From Arthrobacter sp. FW306-07-I (GTDB lineage Bacteria; Actinomycetota; Actinomycetes; Actinomycetales; Micrococcaceae): 64,000 bases of DNA. Under the pieces are notes generated by a model that was not told the origin of the DNA, made no database searches, and was given only the letters and a program-made list of their open reading frames with translations. Of this stretch, positions 17,015 through 24,490 are shown piece after piece; position 1 is the first letter of the stretch, and each line of letters begins with the position of its first letter. Location of the stretch: positions 3,596,001 through 3,660,000 of the forward strand of contig NZ_CP084550.1 in assembly GCF_021800405.1 (NCBI RefSeq). The letters run 5' to 3'. Both the position numbers and the translations under genes were made by a program.

Positions 17015-19741
17015 CTACTTCTTGGCCGTTGCCTTCTTCTTGGCAGGCGCCTTGCGGGTGGCGGTGCGCTTGACCGGCCCCTTGGCGCGCTTCTCGGCCA
17101 GCAGTTCCACTGCCTGCTCCCGCGTGAGCTCCTCAAGGGAGGTGGCGCGCGGAACCGTGATGTTGGTGATGCCGTCGGTGATGTAGGGCCCGAACCGGCC
17201 CTCCTTCACCACGATGTTCTTTTCCGACACCGGGTCCGGGCCGAACTCGGCCAGCGGCGGCACCGCGGCACGGGCGCCACGCTGCTTGGGCTGGGAGTAG
17301 ATCTCCAGGGCCTGTTCCAGGGTGATGGTGAAGATTTCCTCTTCGGAGCCGATGGAACGGGAGTCGGTGCCCTTCTTCAGGTACGGGCCGAACCGGCCGT
17401 TCTGGACCGTGATGAGGTTGCCTTCGGCGTCCTCCCCCAGTGCACGGGGAAGGCTCATGAGCTGCAGTGCCTCGTCCAGGGTCACGGACTCGACGGTCAT
17501 GGACTTGAACAGCGAGCCCGTGCGCGGCTTGGCCTTGACCGGCTTCTTGGGCGGCTTGGGCTTGCCGTTCTTGTAGTACTCCACAGGCTGCTTGGCCAGT
17601 TCGTCATCCGTCATCTCGGGAATGATCTCGCTGACGTAGGCGCCGTAGCGGCCATTCTTGGCCACCACCGTGTGCCCCGTGTGCGGATCGGTGCCGAGCA
17701 CGCGCTCCTCCGGCGCCGCTGTCTCCATCAGCTCGATGGCCTTGGCAGCGGTCAGCTCGTCGGGCGCCAGGTCCTCAGGAACGTTGGCGCGGGCCGATTC
17801 CACGATCTCGCCGGTCTTCGGGTCCACCACGGCGGCCGAGCTTTCCAGGTACGGGCCGAACTTGCCCACCCGAAGCGTGATCTCGTCCGTGATGGGGATC
17901 GAGTTGATTTCCCTGGCGTCGATCTCGCCCAGGTTGTTGACGATACTCAACAGGCCGGGGTCTGAATCCTCGCCGAAGTAGAAGTGCCGCAGCCAGGAGG
18001 CCCCGGCTTCCTGGCCGTTGGCGATCTTGTCCAGGTCGCCTTCCATGTCCGCGGTGAACTCGTAATCCACGTAGTCGGAGAAGTGCTGCTCCAGCAGGCG
18101 GATAACCGAGAAGGCGATCCAACTGGGAACCAGGGCTGAGCCCTGTTTCCGGACGTAGCCGCGGTCCTGGATGGTGGAAATGGTGGAAGCGTAGGTGGAC
18201 GGGCGGCCGATGCCCTTCTTCTCCAGTTCCGCGGTGAGGGATGCTTCGGTGTAGCGCGGCGGCGGGGAGGTCTCGTGGCCCACGGCCTGGATGCCCGTTG
18301 CGGTGAGGGAGTCGTCCTTGGCCACGTTGGGCAGCCGGCGGGCTTCGTCGGAGTCGTCGTCGCCGCGGGTCTCGTCCTTGCCTTCCTCATAGGCGGCGAG
18401 GAAGCCGGGGAACGTGATCACGGTGCCGGAGGCGGAGAACTCGGCGTCCCGCCCGTCGGTGGACACGGCACCCAAGCGGATGGTCGCCGTCGAACCCTTG
18501 GCATCGCCCATCTGGGAGGCGACGGTGCGCTTCCAGATGAGTTCGTACAGGCGGAACTCGTCCCCGGACAGCTGTTTCGCCACCTGGGCAGGCGTGCGGA
18601 AGGAGTCTCCGGCGGGACGGATGGCCTCGTGCGCTTCCTGCGCGTTGGCGGCCTTGTTCGAGTACACACGCGGGGACTGCGGCACGTATTCCGGGCCGTA
18701 CAGCTCGGACGCCTGCCGGCGGGCGGCGGTGACGGCCTCGTCACTCAGCGCCGAGGAGTCGGTACGCATATAGGTGATGTAGCCGTTTTCATACAGCCGC
18801 TGTGCGATCTGCATGGTGCTCTTCGAGGAGAAACGCAGCTTGCGGCCGGCCTCCTGCTGGAGCGTGGAGGTGGTAAACGGCGCAGCGGGACGGCGCGTGT
18901 ACGGCTTGGTGTCCACAGAGCGGACACGGAAGTCTGCGTTCTGCAGGCCTGCCGCCAGGGACGTTGCCAGTTCCTCGTTGAGGTGGGCCACGTTCCGGGA
19001 GGTGAGCTCACCGTTGTCGTTGAAGTCGCGGCCCGTCGCCACCTTGGCGCCGTCCACGGCGGCAAGCTTGGCCTTGAACGAGCCCGATTCCGCGCCGAAC
19101 TGGCCGGTCAGGTCCCAGTAGGAGGCAGCCTTGAAGGCCATGCGTTCGCGTTCGCGGTCCACCACCATGCGGGTGACCACGGACTGCACGCGCCCGGCGG
19201 AGAGGCCGCGGGCCACCTTGCGCCACAGCACGGGCGAGATCTCGTAGCCGTAGAGGCGGTCCAGGACGCGGCGGGTTTCCTGGGCATCCACCAGGTCCTG
19301 GTCCACGTCGCGCAGGTTGCCCATGGCGCGCTGGATGGCTTCCTTGGTGATTTCGCCGAACGTCATCCGGTACACCGGGACCTTGGGCTTGAGCACTTCC
19401 AGCAGGTGCCACGCGATGGCTTCGCCCTCGCGGTCCCCATCTGTTGCGAGATAAAGTTCGTCGGCGTCCTTGAGGGCGGCCTTGAGCTCGGTGACCTTTT
19501 TCTTCTTGTCCGGGGACACCACGTAGTAGGGCTTGAAGTCGTGGTCAATGTCGACGGCGAACTTGCCCACCGAGGTCTTCTTCAGCTCTGCAGGCAGTTC
19601 GGACGGCTGCGGCAGGTCCCGGATGTGACCGATGGAGGCCTCCACGATGAAGCCCTCGCCCAGGTACTTGGCGATGGTCTTGCTCTTGGCCGGAGACTCC
19701 ACGATCACGAGTTTCTTGCCGGTTTTGGCCTTGCTTGGCAC
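17015..19741 (-). CDS. topA: DNA topoisomerase I
   Basis: 908-residue type IA topoisomerase that relaxes negative supercoils. The TOPRIM domain has catalytic E15 (IVESPAKSKTI) and DGDREGE (101-107); the nucleophilic Tyr is Y324 (GYITYMRTDSS). The C-terminal third holds at least four TopA_C repeats recognisable by GRFGPY/GKFGPY/GRYGAY motifs, without the Zn-finger cysteines of the E. coli enzyme, as in other actinobacteria. It ends with a Lys/Ala-rich basic tail, known in mycobacterial TopoI to help processive strand passage. The start is the GTG at 19741 (VPSKAKTGKKLVIVESP), with AGGAG 4 bases upstream; the 14 codons before it lack homology. Confidence 0.96.
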   Translation of the reverse strand: MPSKAKTGKKLVIVESPAKSKTIAKYLGEGFIVEASIGHIRDLPQPSELPAELKKTSVGKFAVDIDHDFKPYYVVSPDKKKKVTELKAALKDADELYLATDGDREGEAIAWHLLEVLKPKVPVYRMTFGEITKEAIQRAMGNLRDVDQDLVDAQETRRVLDRLYGYEISPVLWRKVARGLSAGRVQSVVTRMVVDRERERMAFKAASYWDLTGQFGAESGSFKAKLAAVDGAKVATGRDFNDNGELTSRNVAHLNEELATSLAAGLQNADFRVRSVDTKPYTRRPAAPFTTSTLQQEAGRKLRFSSKSTMQIAQRLYENGYITYMRTDSSALSDEAVTAARRQASELYGPEYVPQSPRVYSNKAANAQEAHEAIRPAGDSFRTPAQVAKQLSGDEFRLYELIWKRTVASQMGDAKGSTATIRLGAVSTDGRDAEFSASGTVITFPGFLAAYEEGKDETRGDDDSDEARRLPNVAKDDSLTATGIQAVGHETSPPPRYTEASLTAELEKKGIGRPSTYASTISTIQDRGYVRKQGSALVPSWIAFSVIRLLEQHFSDYVDYEFTADMEGDLDKIANGQEAGASWLRHFYFGEDSDPGLLSIVNNLGEIDAREINSIPITDEITLRVGKFGPYLESSAAVVDPKTGEIVESARANVPEDLAPDELTAAKAIELMETAAPEERVLGTDPHTGHTVVAKNGRYGAYVSEIIPEMTDDELAKQPVEYYKNGKPKPPKKPVKAKPRTGSLFKSMTVESVTLDEALQLMSLPRALGEDAEGNLITVQNGRFGPYLKKGTDSRSIGSEEEIFTITLEQALEIYSQPKQRGARAAVPPLAEFGPDPVSEKNIVVKEGRFGPYITDGITNITVPRATSLEELTREQAVELLAEKRAKGPVKRTATRKAPAKKKATAKK

Positions 19742-19870
19742 GGTGCTCCTACAGAAAAAGGTTGCTGGGGCAGATGAGCCCATGTTCGCCTAGTTCACCA
19801 TATTTTGGGGAATCGTGCGCATTCATGTGGAAAAGACGGGGCTCCATTGCGGGCTTACGGGGGCGTCCCG

Positions 19871-21526
19871 TCAGGCCGGGATCCCGGCCGGGATGAGGAA
19901 GCCGTCGCGGACCAGATTGGCAACGTCCGCGAGCAGCGCGCCCTGGAAGGACCCGGCGTCGAAGGCTTCCTCGCCGCCAAAACCCCCGCCCAGGAGGGCC
20001 TCCAAAGCGCCGGCAATCTGCCCGGCGGTAAGGTCGCCGTCGCACGCTGACACGAACCCGGCCAGCTCGGTGCTCATCAGGTTCGTGCGGCGCAGCCCGG
20101 CACCCTGCCGGAGCAGGATCACGCCTGGGTGCTCGGCGCCGGGGCGCTGGTGGCGTTCCTCGGTAACGTCGTCCGCCACCAGCAGGTGCGTGTTGCCAAG
20201 ATCATGCGCAGCGAGCCAGTCACAACGGTCGACGGCGGCACCCAGGTGCGGGCCGATGGGCTGCTCGATGGGGTAGGTGAGTTCCTCGAAGCGGCTGATG
20301 GCGGCCGGCGCACCGCTGGCAGGGCGGCGCAGCCACACCATGCCGAAGCCGATCCCGGCCACATTCCTGGAGGCGAAATCCGCAAGGTAGGCCGCGTACG
20401 CCTCCCGGTAGTGCTGCCGGTCGCGGGATTCCGAGGCGTCCTGCAGCCAGGTTTCGGCGTATTGTTCCGGGCTGACTTGCTCGCGCTGGATGAACCAGGC
20501 GTCCGTGCCCGGCTGCACCCAGGACCTGGGCCGTTCGTCCCAGGCGTCATCCGCTGGGACTTCCCAGTTCCCCAGCATCTGGGCCCAGCCGCCGGTCGCC
20601 AGGATGCCGGGCAGGTCCGCCACCAGGGACGCGACAATCTCATCTCCCGGCAGGCCGCCGTCGCGGTAGGTGAACTGGTCCGCGGCATCCTCGCCCGCGC
20701 TGCGCGGGGTGATAACGAACGGCGGGTTGGAGACCACCAGCCCGAACTCCTCGCCCTCGACCGGCTCCAACAGGGAACCCAGGCGCAGGCTCACCCGGTC
20801 CTCGAGCCGGTCCGGGTCCACCGAAAGCGCCTCAGCATTCAGCAGGATGTTGAACCGCGCGTAGGCCAGGGCCCGCTCGGAGATGTCAGTGGCAGTGACA
20901 TGCTGGCAGTGGTGCAGCAGGTGGAAGGCCTGGATGCCGCAGCCCGTGCCCAGGTCCAGTGCGCGCTCGGTGTGGCGGCGGATGGTGGTCTGGACCAAGG
21001 TGGTGGACGCCTGCCCGATGCCCAGGACGTGGTCGTGCCTCAGCACGCCCGCCTGCTGATGGGCGGCAAGGTCGCTGGCAACCCACAGCTCCGCTCCGCC
21101 GCTGCCGTCATCATTCTTGTCCCAGCCGTACGGCCGCAGGTCTGCCTTCGCAGTGAGCAGCGCCGAGCCGGGAACGGGCTGCACCAGCCCCAGTTCCAGG
21201 AGGCCTTCCACGCCGGTATCCGGCAGCGCAGCGTCGAGCGTTTCCCGCTCCTGTGGCTCGGCGAGGAGCCAGAGGCGGACGATGGCGGCAAGCGGCACCA
21301 CGCGGCTGTCCTCCCTTACAGCCTGCTCGGCAGCGAGCAGTGCGGGAATGGTCTGGTCCCGGTTCAACGCCGCAGAGGCCGTGGGGCCCAGGAGCCGGGC
21401 AACGCCGTCGAGCGTGTAGTCCAGGCGGCGCAGGTCCGCAGCAAGCGCGGCCAGCAGGCCGGGGAGGTCGCTGCGGGGAGCGTCGGGGGTGTTGCCGGCG
21501 GTGAACTCGTAAGGGGATTTAGGCAC
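19871..21526 (-). CDS. class I SAM-dependent methyltransferase, RsmC/HemK-like with N- and C-terminal extensions
   Basis: 551 residues. The methyltransferase core lies at about 185-345: motif I LDLGTGCGIQ (190-199), acidic loop ATDIS (212-216) and the NPPF catalytic motif (SNPPF, 266-270) that binds an amino or amide nitrogen. NPPF-type enzymes modify rRNA/tRNA bases or release-factor glutamine. An N-terminal helical domain (1-150) and a C-terminal domain (about 390-551) are conserved in actinobacterial homologues of unknown target. GTG start with TAAACT six bases upstream and no Shine-Dalgarno suggests a leaderless transcript. It precedes topA by 129 bp in the same orientation. Confidence 0.8.
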   Translation of the reverse strand: MPKSPYEFTAGNTPDAPRSDLPGLLAALAADLRRLDYTLDGVARLLGPTASAALNRDQTIPALLAAEQAVREDSRVVPLAAIVRLWLLAEPQERETLDAALPDTGVEGLLELGLVQPVPGSALLTAKADLRPYGWDKNDDGSGGAELWVASDLAAHQQAGVLRHDHVLGIGQASTTLVQTTIRRHTERALDLGTGCGIQAFHLLHHCQHVTATDISERALAYARFNILLNAEALSVDPDRLEDRVSLRLGSLLEPVEGEEFGLVVSNPPFVITPRSAGEDAADQFTYRDGGLPGDEIVASLVADLPGILATGGWAQMLGNWEVPADDAWDERPRSWVQPGTDAWFIQREQVSPEQYAETWLQDASESRDRQHYREAYAAYLADFASRNVAGIGFGMVWLRRPASGAPAAISRFEELTYPIEQPIGPHLGAAVDRCDWLAAHDLGNTHLLVADDVTEERHQRPGAEHPGVILLRQGAGLRRTNLMSTELAGFVSACDGDLTAGQIAGALEALLGGGFGGEEAFDAGSFQGALLADVANLVRDGFLIPAGIPA

Positions 21527-21532
21527 CGCTCA

Positions 21533-21538
21533 AGTTTA
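21533..21538 (-). promoter_or_regulatory. -10 element of a leaderless promoter (TAAACT)
   Basis: TANNNT hexamer six bases before the GTG of the methyltransferase gene. Confidence 0.5.
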
Positions 21539-21557
21539 GTCCGGCATGGCTGCGGGG

Positions 21558-21563
21558 TACGGT
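21558..21563 (+). promoter_or_regulatory. -10 element of a leaderless promoter (TACGGT)
   Basis: TANNNT hexamer six bases before the first lipoprotein ATG. Back-to-back with the methyltransferase -10, it makes a very compact (20-bp apart) divergent promoter pair. Confidence 0.45.
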
Positions 21564-21569
21564 GGAGCC

Positions 21570-22067
21570 ATGCCTTCCCGCCTTTCCCCCGTTCCGTGTG
21601 CCCGCACGGCCGCCTCGTTTGCCCCCATGGGAGGCTCGAGTGTCCGGCGCTGGCTGCGGGGGCCGGCGGCTGCCGCGGTACTCGGCCTGGCCCTGGCGGG
21701 ATGTTCGCCGGTGAACTCGGTGGAAAATGCCGACGTTCCGAAGTGGCGGGCTACTGCCCTGCCATCATCTCCGGCCAACGTGGTGCTGCAGGACTCGGGG
21801 AAGATCCTCAACCGGGACCGCATCGTGCAGGAAGCCGCAAGGGTGCCCGCCGGCAGCTACACCCTCGCGGCGGTGTGCGACGGCACGGGCAAGGCATTCT
21901 TCGCCGTGTCGCTGGACGGCAAGGCCGTGGCGGAAGCCGGGGCAGCGTGCAATGGCCGGCAGGAATCCACCAGGATCACCCTTCCAGCCGCCGGACGGGT
22001 GGAAATCAGCACCTCCAGCGTGGACGCTCCGCTGCTCTACGCCTACCGGCTGGTGCCCGCGCAATAG
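21570..22067 (+). CDS. putative lipoprotein, paralogue of the next gene
   Basis: 165 residues. A basic stretch (RRWLR, about 26-30), hydrophobic core and lipobox LALAGC (Cys45) mark a Sec lipoprotein anchored on the outer face of the membrane. After a short linker the mature domain runs W..ALP..., VVLQDSG, SYTLAAVC, ACNG, and ends LLYAYRLVPAQ. The same order of elements, with two cysteines at matching places (AAVC.. / AACN..), recurs in the gene 50 bp downstream, so they look like a diverged tandem duplication. I do not recognise the family and cannot assign a function. Start at 21570 because TACGGT lies six bases upstream; 21546 is an alternative. Confidence 0.7.
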   Translation: MPSRLSPVPCARTAASFAPMGGSSVRRWLRGPAAAAVLGLALAGCSPVNSVENADVPKWRATALPSSPANVVLQDSGKILNRDRIVQEAARVPAGSYTLAAVCDGTGKAFFAVSLDGKAVAEAGAACNGRQESTRITLPAAGRVEISTSSVDAPLLYAYRLVPAQ

Positions 22068-22105
22068 CCCCTCCTCCGGCTCTGGCCCGCCGCCCGTTGC
22101 GGGCA

Positions 22106-22111
22106 TAAGGT
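22106..22111 (+). promoter_or_regulatory. -10 element of a leaderless promoter (TAAGGT)
   Basis: TANNNT hexamer six bases before the second lipoprotein ATG, indicating that this gene has its own promoter although only 50 bp separate it from the first. Confidence 0.45.
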
Positions 22112-22117
22112 CGGACT

Positions 22118-22678
22118 ATGCCCAGCGTGCGGAGAAACTCCGCGCCCCTTACCCGAGGGACAGCACGGGCGCCCCTGGCACCGAAGCCGGCGGCCGCCGT
22201 CGCCCTTGGACTTGTGCTTGCGGCAGGTGCGCTGGCGGCCTGTGAATATACGTACGACGACCGCGCCGGAAGCGCGCAGGATACCGCTACCGTCGCCCCG
22301 GCGCCGGCCTTCACCCGCGACCCGCTGCAGCAGGACCCGGTCAGCGACGCCGAGCTTGGCGACTGGATGTCGCGGGCACTGCCTGAGAGCACCGGTCCCG
22401 TGGTCCAGGCCGATGCCGGGCTCCTGGGCGCCGGGGAGGTACGGCATGTTTCGTCACCGGTACTTGAGACCGGAACGTACATCCTCGCCATCGCCTGCCG
22501 AAGCCAGCGCCGGGTGACCTTTACGGTACGCACCGAAACCCTCACCTTGGTGGACTTGGCCCTGCGGTGTGGCATCAACCGCGAAAACGTCATCTACCTG
22601 TCAACGGACAGCGTCCTCACGGTCCGGGTGGAGGCCAGGACTCCTGCCAACTACGCCTTCCGCGTGCGCCGGCTTTGA
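22118..22678 (+). CDS. putative lipoprotein, paralogue of the preceding gene
   Basis: 186 residues with a signal peptide and lipobox LALAAC (Cys42). The mature part contains a ~30-residue low-complexity linker, then the domain shared with the upstream gene: W..RALP (about 80), VVQADAG, TYILAIAC, LRCGI and the closing ANYAFRVRRL. Two cysteines in the domain (IAC and LRC) match those of the neighbour and could form an extracytoplasmic disulfide. No catalytic motif is visible. Function unknown; ligand binding or envelope sensing is only a guess. It ends 9 bp from the convergent trhO gene. Confidence 0.7.
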   Translation: MPSVRRNSAPLTRGTARAPLAPKPAAAVALGLVLAAGALAACEYTYDDRAGSAQDTATVAPAPAFTRDPLQQDPVSDAELGDWMSRALPESTGPVVQADAGLLGAGEVRHVSSPVLETGTYILAIACRSQRRVTFTVRTETLTLVDLALRCGINRENVIYLSTDSVLTVRVEARTPANYAFRVRRL

Positions 22679-22687
22679 ACGCGTCTG

Positions 22688-23584
22688 CTACGCCGCCGCG
22701 CAGCCGTCCGGGCAGCGGAGGGTTTCCGGGCTGGCCGCACACTCAGCGCAGTACAGCGTCAGGGTCCGGCAGCTGGGGTTGGAGCAGTTCTCGAACTTGT
22801 TGGTGGGTGCGGAGCAGCGGGCGCACGCACCGATGGTCTTGGCGTCCTCGCTGAACTCCAGGTGCATCCGCTTGTCGAAGACGTAGAGCGAGCCTTCCCA
22901 AAGTCCCTGGTCCTTGAATGCTTCGCCGTACCGGACGATGCCGCCGTCCAGCTGGTACACCTCTTTAAAGCCGCGGTTCACCATCAGGCTGGAGAGCACC
23001 TCGCAGCGGATGCCTCCGGTGCAGTAGGTGACCACCGGTTTGTCCTTCAGGGCGTCGTACTTGCCGGAGTCCAGCTCCTTGATGAAGTCATGGGTGGTGG
23101 CCACGTCCGGGACCACCGCGTCCTTGAACCGGCCAATTTGCGCTTCGAACGCGTTCCGTCCGTCGAAGAAGACCACGTCCTCGCCGTCCTGCTTCCTGGC
23201 CTCGACGAGCTCGTGCAGCTGCTCGGGCTTGAGGTGCTTCCCGCCGCCGACCACTCCGTCCGCGTCCACCTTGAGTTCTCCGGGAGCACCGAAGGAGACG
23301 ATCTCGTCCCGCACCTTCACGCTAAGCCGCGGGAAGTCCTCCGCGCCGCCGTCGGACCACTTCACGTCGATGCCGCGGAAGCCGGGGTATTCCCGGGTGG
23401 TTTTGACGTACTGCTTAACAGCGCGGATTTCCCCGCCCACCGTGGCATTGATCCCGTCCTTGGAGATGAGGATGCGGCCGGTCAGGCCCAGCTTCTCGCA
23501 CAGCGCGCGCTGCCAGAGCCGCACCGCTTCGGGATCGGCGATGGGGGTAAAGCCGTAAAAGAGCACAATCTTGTTCAAAGCCAC
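22688..23584 (-). CDS. trhO: tRNA uridine 5-hydroxylase TrhO (YceA, rhodanese-like)
   Basis: 298 residues. The N-terminal ferredoxin-like YceA domain ([12 protein letters not shown]..., about 1-95) is followed by a rhodanese domain whose catalytic loop is CTGGIRCE (Cys188), the hallmark of this group. The C-terminus has a cysteine cluster ([19 protein letters not shown]...CAEC) that likely binds zinc. In E. coli and Bacillus the family makes 5-hydroxyuridine at tRNA position 34 with oxygen as donor. GTG start at 23584 (VALNKIVLF); no ribosome site, but TACCCT lies seven bases upstream, suggesting a leaderless mRNA. Confidence 0.88.
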   Translation of the reverse strand: MALNKIVLFYGFTPIADPEAVRLWQRALCEKLGLTGRILISKDGINATVGGEIRAVKQYVKTTREYPGFRGIDVKWSDGGAEDFPRLSVKVRDEIVSFGAPGELKVDADGVVGGGKHLKPEQLHELVEARKQDGEDVVFFDGRNAFEAQIGRFKDAVVPDVATTHDFIKELDSGKYDALKDKPVVTYCTGGIRCEVLSSLMVNRGFKEVYQLDGGIVRYGEAFKDQGLWEGSLYVFDKRMHLEFSEDAKTIGACARCSAPTNKFENCSNPSCRTLTLYCAECAASPETLRCPDGCAAA

Positions 23585-23591
23585 GTATTTA

Positions 23592-23597
23592 AGGGTA
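23592..23597 (-). promoter_or_regulatory. -10 element of a leaderless promoter (TACCCT)
   Basis: TANNNT hexamer seven bases before the trhO GTG. Confidence 0.45.
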
Positions 23598-23713
23598 CCG
23601 GCTGGGCTGTCTGTCCCTGCCTGCCCCTGCCTGCCCCGCATAACCCAGCCCTGGTGCTCATCACAATTGCATAAGCACTTCCACACCCCCTGTTGCTGGC
23701 GATCGGGCTGGAA

Positions 23714-23719
23714 TATTGT
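23714..23719 (+). promoter_or_regulatory. -10 element of a leaderless promoter (TATTGT)
   Basis: TANNNT hexamer seven bases before the ATG of the GNAT gene. Confidence 0.45.
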
Positions 23720-23726
23720 TCATCCC

Positions 23727-24419
23727 ATGAGTCCGGAAACCCTGGTTGAAGACATCACTGGCCTGCTCGAAGTGTGGGTTGCCGGCTGGACGGGATGTCG
23801 CGGCTACCGGACCTCCACGGAGGGCCGCTTCCCCTCCGTGCTCCGGTCCGACACAAGTGGGGAGTGGGAAGTCTTCGCCTCCGAACCCACGGCGGATGAG
23901 TTCGCAGCACTGGCCGCCAGGACGGCCGAATCCCCGGCCCGCGTGCTCACCGTCCTCACCAACGACCCCTCCCGGTATGCGGACCTGGCTGCCCGGCACG
24001 GGCTGAATGTCACCTCTGACACGCAAACGATGATGATCGTGGACATGGAGACCCAGGACGCCGAGGACCCCTGGCTTTCCGACGATGAGCTGAGCCTGTC
24101 CACCTTCGAGCAGGATGGCGTCCACTATGCCGAGGTCCGTTCCGGAGATGCCCTAGCGGCGAGCGGCAGGGTGTTCGTAGTGGGTGACACCGCAGTGTTC
24201 GACAAGATCATCACCGAACCCCGGTTCCAGCGCAGGGGCCTGGGCAGCTTCATCATGCGCGCCCTGGCGGCCCAGGCCTTCGGCCACGACGTGCGGACCG
24301 GCCTCCTGCTGGCTTCGGCGGACGGGCAGAAGCTCTACTCACACCTCGGCTGGACCACGGTAGCGCGGGTCCTGATGCTCTCGGCGTCCCACGAGGGCGC
24401 GGACCTCTCGCTGAGCTGA
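23727..24419 (+). CDS. GNAT family N-acetyltransferase
   Basis: 230 residues. The C-terminal half carries the GNAT acetyl-CoA loop (R-x-x-G-x-G in QRRGLGSFIMRAL, about 172-184) followed by LLLASADGQKLYSHLGW, the helix-strand that closes the fold. The N-terminal ~110 residues form a second, degenerate GNAT-like half without the loop, a layout common in actinobacterial GNAT proteins of unknown substrate. The start at 23727 (MSPETLVED) is set by TATTGT seven bases before it. Confidence 0.8.
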   Translation: MSPETLVEDITGLLEVWVAGWTGCRGYRTSTEGRFPSVLRSDTSGEWEVFASEPTADEFAALAARTAESPARVLTVLTNDPSRYADLAARHGLNVTSDTQTMMIVDMETQDAEDPWLSDDELSLSTFEQDGVHYAEVRSGDALAASGRVFVVGDTAVFDKIITEPRFQRRGLGSFIMRALAAQAFGHDVRTGLLLASADGQKLYSHLGWTTVARVLMLSASHEGADLSLS

Positions 24420-24490
24420 AGCTGGCTGCCCGGTTTTTCCGTGGGCGAACCGCTGGCCGTGGGTTAGGCGCCGGATGAAAGAATGGTGGG

